This document shows, piece by piece, positions 53,048-61,921 of a DNA stretch of 64,000 nt. The position numbers were made by a program, and so were the translations under genes. Positions within the stretch are counted from its first letter, which is position 1. Every line of letters starts with the position of its first letter. This DNA comes from Rahnella bruchi (GTDB lineage: Bacteria > Pseudomonadota > Gammaproteobacteria > Enterobacterales > Enterobacteriaceae): assembly GCF_003614975.1 (NCBI RefSeq), contig NZ_QZWI01000019.1:1-64000 (forward strand), written 5' to 3'. The notes beneath the pieces are model-generated. The model ran no database searches and was not told where the DNA came from. It worked only from the letters and a program-made list of their open reading frames with translations.

Positions 53048-53734
53048 ATGCCCCCTGATTTTAACTGGAATTGCATTGATACCGTATTGCTGGACATGGA
53101 TGGCACATTGCTGGATCTGGCGTTCGACAGCCAGTTCTGGTTGCAGGATGTGCCCTTAGCACTCAGCCAGCAACGGTCTATTCCGCTTGAAAATGCCCGT
53201 CAGGTCATTCATGAGGAATATCTGGCTGTGCAACACACCATGAACTGGTATTGCTTTGATTACTGGAGCGAGCGGTTGGATATGGATATCTATCAGATGA
53301 CCACTAACATCGGCAAAAATGCGCGACTGCGTGACGATACGCTCCCATTTCTGACGCATCTTCGTGCAAGCGGACGTCAGACTATTTTGCTGACTAATGC
53401 GCATCCGCATAGCCTGTCCGTTAAAATTGAGCATACCGGTTTAGACCAGCACCTTGATTTATTACTTTCCACCCACACATTTGGTTATCCGAAAGAAGAT
53501 CAGCGCTTGTGGTCGGCAGTACAAAAGCAAACGGGCTTTGATCCTGAACGGACGTTATTTGTCGATGACGGTGAACCCATCCTGAATGCGGCAAAAACCT
53601 TCGGTATCCGCTATTGTCTGGGTATAGAAAATCCGGATTCGACCATGGCAGATAAGTCATTTCAGAGCCATCCCTCAATTAATGACTTCCGTAGCCTGTT
53701 GCCTTCGATTCACCCCGTAACAGGCCCGGCTTAA
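53048..53734 (+). CDS. yrfG: GMP/IMP nucleotidase YrfG
   Basis: A 228-residue HAD-family phosphatase, dephosphorylating purine nucleotides in E. coli. HAD motif I is TVLLDMDGTLLDLAFD near residue 18, motif II is ILLTNAHPHSL and motif III/IV is HTFGYPKEDQ with TLFVDDGEPIL. I start at MPPDFNWNCIDTVLLDMDGT, which follows GGAG by five bases; longer in-frame starts add 37 Pro-rich residues with no homology. It is the second gene of an igaA-yrfG-hslR-hslO series. Confidence 0.94.
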   Translation: MPPDFNWNCIDTVLLDMDGTLLDLAFDSQFWLQDVPLALSQQRSIPLENARQVIHEEYLAVQHTMNWYCFDYWSERLDMDIYQMTTNIGKNARLRDDTLPFLTHLRASGRQTILLTNAHPHSLSVKIEHTGLDQHLDLLLSTHTFGYPKEDQRLWSAVQKQTGFDPERTLFVDDGEPILNAAKTFGIRYCLGIENPDSTMADKSFQSHPSINDFRSLLPSIHPVTGPA

Positions 53735-53761
53735 TCATTCCGGCAGGTTCAGGGGAGAAAA

Positions 53762-54166
53762 ATGAAAGGTAAAAAGGACGACGACGATAATGCAGTACGT
53801 CTCGATAAATGGCTCTGGGCGGCTCGTTTTTATAAGACCCGCGCGCTGGCACGCGAGATGATTGATGGCGGCAAAGTGCATTACAACGGTCAGCGGGGGA
53901 AACCCAGCAAGCTGATGGAACTGAATGCCGAAATCACGCTGCGTCAGGGAAATGACACGAAAACGATCACCGTTCTGGGGCTAAGCACTCAGCGCCGCAG
54001 CGCGGAAGACGCACAGAAAATGTATCAGGAAACCGACGCAAGCATTGCCAGCCGGGAGAAAATCTCCGAGGCGCGCAAAATGAATGCAATGCCGCATCCG
54101 GACAGACGTCCGGACAAAAAGGAACGGCGGACCCTGATCAAATTTAAATATGGCGATTCTGAATAA
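53762..54166 (+). CDS. hslR: Heat shock protein 15 (ribosome-associated HslR)
   Basis: A 134-residue RNA-binding protein. The S4 domain is at residues 10-70 ([20 protein letters not shown] then [19 protein letters not shown]) and the tail is strongly basic ([18 protein letters not shown]). Hsp15 rescues stalled 50S subunits carrying nascent peptidyl-tRNA after heat shock. It lies 27 bases after yrfG and 22 bases before hslO, as in E. coli. Confidence 0.97.
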   Translation: MKGKKDDDDNAVRLDKWLWAARFYKTRALAREMIDGGKVHYNGQRGKPSKLMELNAEITLRQGNDTKTITVLGLSTQRRSAEDAQKMYQETDASIASREKISEARKMNAMPHPDRRPDKKERRTLIKFKYGDSE

Positions 54167-54188
54167 ATCGCCACAAAGAGAGAAAATT

Positions 54189-55073
54189 ATGTCTAATCAC
54201 GACCAACTGCATCGCTACCTGTTCAATCATCACGCCGTTCGCGGTGAACTGGTCTCGCTCAAAGAAACCTTCCAGCAGATTGTTGCCGGTCATGACTATC
54301 CAGCAGAAGTGCGTAATCTGCTGGGCGAAATGCTGGTAGCGACCAGCCTGCTGACTGCGACCCTGAAATTCGACGGCGATATCACCGTACAGCTGCAGGG
54401 CGATGGCCCGCTGAAACTGGCCGTGATTAACGGGAATAACAAGCAGGAACTGCGCGGTATCGCACGTCTGCAAGGCGATATCACCGAAGGCAGTTCGCTG
54501 AAAGAGATGATTGGCAACGGCTATATGGTGATCACCATTTCTCCGACCGTCGGCGAGCGTTATCAGGGCGTGGTTGGTCTGGAAGGTGAAAACCTGGCGG
54601 AATGCCTGGAAAACTACTTCATGCAATCCGAACAGCTGCCAACCCGCATTTTCATCCGTACCGGTGAAGTGGAAGGACAGCCAGCGGCAGGCGGTATGTT
54701 GTTGCAGGTTCTGCCCGCTGAAGATACCGATCCGGAAGAATTCAGCCATCTGGCGCAGCTGACCACCACCATCAAGGCCGAAGAGCTGCTGAATCTGCCA
54801 GCTAACGAAGTGCTTTATCGTCTGTATCATCAGGAAGAAGTCACCCTGTACGAACCGCAGGCAGTCTGTTTCCGCTGTACCTGTTCACGGGAACGCTGTG
54901 CGGGCGCGCTGCTGACGCTGCCGGATGAAGATATTCTCGAGATGTTGGAAGCTGACGGAAAAATCGAAATGCACTGCGATTATTGTGGTGCAGACTATGA
55001 ATTTGACGCGATGGACATGGCGACGCTGAAAGCTGGCGGAGATGTTCACTCCGGAGATGATCACGTTCACTGA
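54189..55073 (+). CDS. hslO: Hsp33 redox-regulated chaperone
   Basis: A 294-residue chaperone activated by oxidation and unfolding. The N-terminal core covers about 1-180 and the C-terminal zinc switch has four cysteines in the order CTC (in [11 protein letters not shown]) and CDYC (in [12 protein letters not shown]); the first cluster also has the outer cysteines. I start at [19 protein letters not shown], preceded by GAGAAA; a longer in-frame start reads back through hslR. It is followed by a terminator. Confidence 0.97.
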   Translation: MSNHDQLHRYLFNHHAVRGELVSLKETFQQIVAGHDYPAEVRNLLGEMLVATSLLTATLKFDGDITVQLQGDGPLKLAVINGNNKQELRGIARLQGDITEGSSLKEMIGNGYMVITISPTVGERYQGVVGLEGENLAECLENYFMQSEQLPTRIFIRTGEVEGQPAAGGMLLQVLPAEDTDPEEFSHLAQLTTTIKAEELLNLPANEVLYRLYHQEEVTLYEPQAVCFRCTCSRERCAGALLTLPDEDILEMLEADGKIEMHCDYCGADYEFDAMDMATLKAGGDVHSGDDHVH

Positions 55074-55093
55074 TCGCTAACAGGCTAATATTG

Positions 55094-55123
55094 AGGGATT
55101 TTTCATCGAAAAGTCCCTTTTTT
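55094..55123 (+). terminator. Terminator after hslO
   Basis: AGGGATTTTTC and GAAAAGTCCCT make an eleven-base stem with one G-T pair and an ATC loop, followed by six T. It lies 20 bases after the hslO stop. Confidence 0.9.
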
Positions 55124-55212
55124 GTTTCTTTTGCATAACCTTTTCACATACCTTTCGAGTTTTTCATCACAATTCTGGAAAAACATTTACATCTCCCGTT
55201 ATTCTTTGAGAC

Positions 55213-55235
55213 TTGTCGCGGTTAAAACGCGACAA
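55213..55235. promoter_or_regulatory. Perfect 8-bp dyad in the pckA upstream region
   Basis: TTGTCGCG and CGCGACAA flank a seven-base AT-rich spacer, 64 bases before the pckA start codon. It could be an operator or a leader hairpin. There is no T tract, so it is not a terminator. No clear CRP box was found nearby. Confidence 0.5.
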
Positions 55236-55299
55236 ATACCTACAATAACAACTGATTTATCCCTACAGAGGGATTCAAAGTTCAGTGAGGAGCAGGGAA

Positions 55300-56922
55300 A
55301 TGCCTACGACTATCGGGATCACCGCCGAAAAACTCGCCCTTTATGGGATCCATCAGAATAGCGAAATCGTCTATAACCCTGATTACGAAACTCTTTTCAA
55401 CGAAGAGACGGCGCCGGGTCTCGAAGGCTTTGAGCGCGGGCAGGTAACAGAACTGGGTGCAGTCAACGTTGATACCGGTATTTTCACGGGTCGTTCGCCG
55501 AAAGATAAATACATCGTCCGCGATGACACCACCCGCGATACGCTGTGGTGGTCTGATCAGGGCAAAGGTAAAAATGATAACAAGCCGATGTCACAGGAAA
55601 CCTGGACGTCACTGAAGGCTCTGGTCAGCAAGCAGTTGTCCGGCAAACGCCTGTTTATCATTGATGCTTTCTGCGGCGCAAATGCCGACTCCCGTCTGAA
55701 AGTCCGCTTTATTACCGAAGTTGCCTGGCAGGCGCATTTCGTCAAAAACATGTTTATCCGCCCGACTGAAAGTGAGCTGGAAAACTTCGAACCCGACTTC
55801 ATTGTGATGAATGGGGCGAAATGTACTAATCCTGACTGGCAGAAACAGGGGCTGAACTCAGAAAACTTCATCGCTTTTAACCTGACCGAACGTATCCAGC
55901 TGATTGGCGGCTCGTGGTATGGCGGCGAAATGAAGAAAGGCATGTTCGCCGTCATGAATTATCTGCTGCCATTGCAGGGTATTGCATCCATGCACTGTTC
56001 GGCTAACGTCGGCGAAAAAGGCGATGTCGCGGTATTCTTCGGGCTTTCCGGCACAGGTAAAACCACGTTGTCGACTGATCCAAAACGCAAACTCATCGGC
56101 GACGATGAGCACGGCTGGGACGACGATGGCGTCTTCAATTTTGAAGGCGGCTGCTACGCCAAAACCATCAAACTCAGCAAAGATGCTGAACCGGAAATCT
56201 TCAAAGCGATCAAACGCGACGCATTGCTGGAAAACGTAATGGTCAGCGCAGACGGCAAAATCGATTTTGATGATGGCAGCAAAACCGAGAATACCCGCGT
56301 TTCTTACCCGATTTACCATATTGAAAATATCGTGAAGCCGGTTTCCAAAGCCGGGCACGCCAGCAAAGTGATTTTCCTGACCGCAGATGCTTTTGGTGTC
56401 CTGCCGCCGGTTTCGCGCCTGACGGCTTCGCAGACGCAATATCATTTCCTTTCCGGTTTTACAGCCAAACTGGCGGGCACTGAGCGTGGCGTTAATGAAC
56501 CGACCCCGACATTCTCCGCCTGTTTCGGTGCCGCATTCCTGATGTTGCACCCGACGCAATACGCAGAAGTTCTGGTGAAACGTATGGAAGACGCGGGCGC
56601 GCAGGCTTATCTGGTGAATACCGGCTGGAATGGCACCGGCAAACGCATCTCGCTCAAGAACACTCGTGCGATTATCAACGCCATTTTAGATGGCACTATT
56701 GATGATGCCGAAACGTTCACTCTGCCGATGTTTAACCTGGCCGTTCCGATTGCGTTACCGGGCGTCGACGCTCATATTCTGGATCCGCGCAATACTTACG
56801 CCAGCCGCGAACAGTGGCAGGAAAAAGCAGAGCATCTGGCGCAGCTGTTTATTGATAACTTCGATAAATATACCGATACCCCGGCGGGCGCCGCATTGGT
56901 CAGCGCCGGACCGAAGCGGTAA
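55300..56922 (+). CDS. pckA: Phosphoenolpyruvate carboxykinase (ATP)
   Basis: A 540-residue cytosolic enzyme that converts oxaloacetate and ATP to phosphoenolpyruvate, the entry step of gluconeogenesis. Kinase-1a motif [11 protein letters not shown] is near residue 249, kinase-2 [11 protein letters not shown] near 266, and [13 protein letters not shown] near 65 carries the substrate Arg. The length equals E. coli PckA. The start [16 protein letters not shown] follows AGGAGCAGGG. A strong terminator follows. Confidence 0.98.
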   Translation: MPTTIGITAEKLALYGIHQNSEIVYNPDYETLFNEETAPGLEGFERGQVTELGAVNVDTGIFTGRSPKDKYIVRDDTTRDTLWWSDQGKGKNDNKPMSQETWTSLKALVSKQLSGKRLFIIDAFCGANADSRLKVRFITEVAWQAHFVKNMFIRPTESELENFEPDFIVMNGAKCTNPDWQKQGLNSENFIAFNLTERIQLIGGSWYGGEMKKGMFAVMNYLLPLQGIASMHCSANVGEKGDVAVFFGLSGTGKTTLSTDPKRKLIGDDEHGWDDDGVFNFEGGCYAKTIKLSKDAEPEIFKAIKRDALLENVMVSADGKIDFDDGSKTENTRVSYPIYHIENIVKPVSKAGHASKVIFLTADAFGVLPPVSRLTASQTQYHFLSGFTAKLAGTERGVNEPTPTFSACFGAAFLMLHPTQYAEVLVKRMEDAGAQAYLVNTGWNGTGKRISLKNTRAIINAILDGTIDDAETFTLPMFNLAVPIALPGVDAHILDPRNTYASREQWQEKAEHLAQLFIDNFDKYTDTPAGAALVSAGPKR

Positions 56923-56941
56923 GCGGCAATAATCCCTCATC

Positions 56942-56966
56942 AGGCGCGGGCTTCCGCGCCTTTTTT
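56942..56966 (+). terminator. Terminator after pckA
   Basis: A perfect eight-pair stem AGGCGCGG / CCGCGCCT with a GCTT loop is followed by TTTTT. It begins 20 bases after the pckA stop and separates pckA from the toxin-antitoxin-like pair. Confidence 0.92.
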
Positions 56967-57024
56967 ATTGCAACCGATCCGGCAGCATTTCAGAATGAGT
57001 GCATTGCTGTCAGAGGAACCTCAT

Positions 57025-57237
57025 ATGGCGACCATTACCGTTCGTAATCTCGATGACGATGTGAAAGAACTGCTGCGTATCGCGGCGGCCAGAAAAGGCC
57101 ATTCTATGGAAGAAGAAGCGCGTTTAATCCTGAAACAGGCGTTAGTCCCTACGCAGCCTGACTTTGGTCTGGGCAGCCAGCTCCGCCAACGTTTCTCCAC
57201 CGTGATTGCAGAGCCACTGGAACTGCCACCCGAATGA
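57025..57237 (+). CDS. FitA/StbC-like ribbon-helix-helix antitoxin
   Basis: A 70-residue protein, MATITVRNLDDDVKELLRIA, with a predicted N-terminal ribbon-helix-helix (residues 2-45, one beta strand then KGHSMEEEARLILKQAL). The C-terminal 25 residues are the segment that usually binds the PIN toxin. It starts after GAGGAACC; longer upstream starts have no homology. Its stop overlaps the next start by four bases (ATGA), the usual type II antitoxin-toxin layout. E. coli has nothing between pckA and envZ, so this pair is inserted. Confidence 0.85.
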   Translation: MATITVRNLDDDVKELLRIAAARKGHSMEEEARLILKQALVPTQPDFGLGSQLRQRFSTVIAEPLELPPE

Positions 57238-57713
57238 TTATTCTCAACACTGCCGTCATTCTTGAGATGATCAATCCCAGACCACAAAAGAACGTTCTGC
57301 AATGGCTGGACGCACAGGACACCACACAGCTGTACCTGACCAGCCTGAGCGTGGCGGCCCTTTTCACCTGGGTTGAAACATTGCCGGTTCATCAGCCAAA
57401 AACCGCGCTTTCAGAAGCGTTGCTGGAGATGCTGAATCAGGATTTTGCCGGTCGCTTATTATCGTTTGATGCGGCAAGCGCACTGTATTACCCGCAGGTG
57501 GCGGCTGCATCAAAAGCGGTCAATATTGAGATGCCGGAGCGTGATATTCAGCTGGCGGCTATCTGCCTGAATCATCAGGCGACTTTGGCGACGGATCATG
57601 CCGACGTGTTTTCTCACACAAGCGTCGAACTGGTTAATCCGTGGGATGCGGGGGATACACCGAGATGGCGGGAAGAAGCGGCAGAATATTATGTGATGAG
57701 CAGGAAGAGCTGA
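57234..57713 (+). CDS. PIN-domain (FitB/VapC-like) protein with degenerate active site
   Basis: A 159-residue protein aligned by eye with the PIN RNase toxin FitB along its whole length (MIILNTAVILEMINPRPQKN, then a final VELVNPW block). Of the four acidic residues that hold the metal in FitB (D5, E42, D104, D122), N5 replaces the first, A42 the second and H122 the fourth, while D104 is kept. The N of the usual LDTNV is also A7. The reading frame is intact and overlaps the antitoxin. It is therefore probably catalytically inactive or has a changed mechanism. Acidic residues D121 and D124 next to position 122 leave some doubt. Confidence 0.82.
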   Translation: MIILNTAVILEMINPRPQKNVLQWLDAQDTTQLYLTSLSVAALFTWVETLPVHQPKTALSEALLEMLNQDFAGRLLSFDAASALYYPQVAAASKAVNIEMPERDIQLAAICLNHQATLATDHADVFSHTSVELVNPWDAGDTPRWREEAAEYYVMSRKS

Positions 57714-57805
57714 ACTGTGGATTGCCATCCGAACAGGCCTTAGGTCAAGACCGTGAGCTGCCGCCCACTCAGGCCTTAAGGGTGGCTTATCGCCACCCCC
57801 CTTAA

Positions 57806-59883
<2,078 letters not shown>

Positions 59884-59957
59884 TTAAATCTCCCAAAGGC
59901 GTGAATGCCTGAAGCTTGTATTGTTAGAAATGTCAGCTAAAACAGACAGCGTTTAAT

Positions 59958-59986
59958 GGTATATATTCTAGACGAAATTGTAACAA
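59958..59986 (-). promoter_or_regulatory. Candidate ompR-envZ promoter
   Basis: On the minus strand TTGTTA and TATACC are separated by 17 bases, and a TATATA option overlaps the -10. They lie 75 bases upstream of the ompR start. Each hexamer matches consensus at four of six positions, so this is a moderate candidate. Confidence 0.4.
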
Positions 59987-60313
59987 TGATTATGGATTTC
60001 CTAATTTATCAACAATATCAGAGGAATCTTCTGCCACCTAAGATTGGTTTGTTACGGTTTGTCGTCATGAGGCTCCGGGCATCCACTACGTTCAACCTTC
60101 ACCGCTGTTCATAAATCGCCCAGCCTTGCCTTTGTAGACAGTTAAGCGATATTTTATGAAACTAAATTTTCCCTAAAACAGCTCAATATATAACCCTCGG
60201 CCTGTACCTTAGTATTTTAAGAAACGGGTGTGTTCATACGTTTTCTATTAAATCGTTTAATTAACAAATACACTCAATTAATATTTTTGCATTTTAAATT
60301 TCCGAAAAATATA

Positions 60314-60327
60314 ATGATCAATATCAT
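60314..60327. promoter_or_regulatory. FNR-like dyad upstream of the fimbrial operon
   Basis: ATGATCAATATCAT contains TGAT-N4-ATCA, the core of the FNR consensus, with A and T replacing the outer T and A. It lies about 210 bases before the pilin start, which is far from a usual activator position. In such an AT-rich region the match could be chance. Confidence 0.3.
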
Positions 60328-60535
60328 GAATTAAATGCCAACAACGAATCATGGAAACAAATATATAATTTCTGTTTTCATATAAAAAACCCTCACAATA
60401 AAATCCCACCCTGTTCAATCGATAAAACAGTTGATAGACTCCGCTTTACACAGACGCTTCATTAATATTGCCTACCTGGCTTCAGGTGCATCTGTGATCC
60501 AACCTTTCAATTTTTTATTTCAGAATGGATGCAAA

Positions 60536-61084
60536 ATGAAAAAGACAAATAAGCTCATGACTGGCGTTTTACTCCTGGCGTTAGCGGGAAGTAGTTATGC
60601 AATCGATGGGAGAATAAACTTCACTGGCGCTATTATTAAAACGGCCTGTGTCATTAATAATGGCAGCGATGTTGATGTTCAGTTAGGGACTTATTCCGCT
60701 GCTCAATTTCAGCAAATCGGTGACACTTCTCCTGAAATCCCCTTTACCCTGCCGCTGACAAATTGCCCTGTAGCACAAAAAGACACTGATCCGGTGCCGC
60801 ACTTTGTCATCTGGATGGAGGCTGAAGCTGTGGATGCGACTCACCCGAATCTGGTCAAACTAGGGAACGCCTTTGGTGATCCGATGGCAGACGGTGTAGG
60901 TATTCAGATTATGGATGCGGCGACAAAACAAGTCATGCTTCTCAACACGCTGCCAACATTGAGTTATGACATCAAAACAGCCACGATGAATGTCAATCTT
61001 CTTGCGAATTACCAGTCATTCAAAAATCCAACCGATATTACCGCTGGACCGGCAGATGCCAGTGTCACCCTGGATTATCGTTAA
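60536..61084 (+). CDS. Fimbrial subunit (type 1-like pilin)
   Basis: A 182-residue secreted pilin. The signal peptide MKKTNKLMTGVLLLALAGSS is cleaved near YA-IDG. The mature protein has the pilin pair of cysteines in KTACVINNGSDVDV and LTNCPVAQKD, spaced as in FimA-type subunits, and ends in the beta-zipper-type C-terminus ASVTLDYR. It is exported by the Sec system and assembled through the chaperone and usher encoded next. I chose the ATG at the signal peptide; an in-frame upstream extension of 35 residues is unlikely. Confidence 0.88.
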   Translation: MKKTNKLMTGVLLLALAGSSYAIDGRINFTGAIIKTACVINNGSDVDVQLGTYSAAQFQQIGDTSPEIPFTLPLTNCPVAQKDTDPVPHFVIWMEAEAVDATHPNLVKLGNAFGDPMADGVGIQIMDAATKQVMLLNTLPTLSYDIKTATMNVNLLANYQSFKNPTDITAGPADASVTLDYR

Positions 61085-61178
61085 AAACAGTACTCCCGGC
61101 AGATTCTTTACAGAATCTGCCAATAAATTTATCAGCCTTACCTTTTATTCATATCACTTATCCGAGAGTAATAAAGGC

Positions 61179-61865
61179 ATGTGTGAACCGATACGCTTTA
61201 TTATTAAAATCTCTATAATATTTTTTACTTTCATTCAGGTAAGCTATGGTGGAGGAATTCTTGTCGGCCAGACCCGTGTCATTTATGATGCTGATAAAAA
61301 AGAAGCCTCATTGCCACTAAGTAATAAGTCTGAAAAAAACCCTTTCCTTATACAGTCATGGATCGAGAACGGTGATACTAAAACGCGCGGGCCCTTTATT
61401 GCAACGCCACCACTGTTTCGCCTCAATGCAAATGAAGACAGTAACTTACGCATTTCATATACAGGAGGTGAATTACCTAAAAATAAAGAATCTGTATTTT
61501 ATATTAATGTAAGGGCAATTCCATCAACACCTAAAAACAGTCTCAATGAACTCAGACTCATTATAAATACCCGGATAAAACTCTTCTACAGACCGTCTGG
61601 TCTGGAAGGAAAACCGTATGACGCTTACAAATTGCTGCAATTTTCCCGCACGTCAGATGAGCTGACTATTAAAAATCCCACGCAGTTTTATGTGGTTTTC
61701 AGCTATCTCAAGGTCGGAACCACCCTGTTTAAAGATGTGGAAATGGTCGCTCCGGGCGGACAACTCACCGTCAAACTGCCGGAAAGTAATCATAGCAATA
61801 CCATTGAGTGGAGCTCGATTAATGATTATGGGGGCGACTCCCGGCCAGAAAAACGAACGCTTTAG
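61179..61865 (+). CDS. Periplasmic fimbrial chaperone
   Basis: A 228-residue PapD-like chaperone. A hydrophobic signal (MCEPIRFIIKISIIFFTFIQ) precedes two immunoglobulin-like domains. Domain 1 has the family blocks GGILVGQTRVIYDADKKEAS, PLFRLNANEDSNLRISY and ESVFYINVRAIPS, including the Arg that anchors subunit C-termini. Domain 2 ends at NDYGGDSRPEKRTL. It binds pilins by donor-strand complementation and carries them to the usher. It lies 94 bases after the pilin; its codons are AT-rich. Confidence 0.92.
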   Translation: MCEPIRFIIKISIIFFTFIQVSYGGGILVGQTRVIYDADKKEASLPLSNKSEKNPFLIQSWIENGDTKTRGPFIATPPLFRLNANEDSNLRISYTGGELPKNKESVFYINVRAIPSTPKNSLNELRLIINTRIKLFYRPSGLEGKPYDAYKLLQFSRTSDELTIKNPTQFYVVFSYLKVGTTLFKDVEMVAPGGQLTVKLPESNHSNTIEWSSINDYGGDSRPEKRTL

Positions 61866-61921
61866 CAGTCACCAAAAAACAATCAGTCAGATAAGCCTTT
61901 TGAAGTTCAGGGACGATAACA

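Larger units (their letters stand above)
59884..60535. other. AT-rich intergenic region between ompR and the fimbrial operon
   Basis: This 652-base gap is clearly richer in A and T than the genes to its left, with many A and T runs from 60130 on. It holds the ompR promoter at its left end and must hold the fimbrial promoter at its right. I see no gene, no transposase remnant and no greB remnant. AT-rich gaps like this are commonly H-NS bound, which is an inference here. Confidence 0.6.

Noticed and set aside
54144-54830. 228-codon frame opposite hslO
   Set aside because: Covers hslO almost exactly in antisense and shows no recognisable domain.
55858-56559. 233-codon frame opposite pckA
   Set aside because: Antisense shadow of a conserved enzyme gene without homology of its own.
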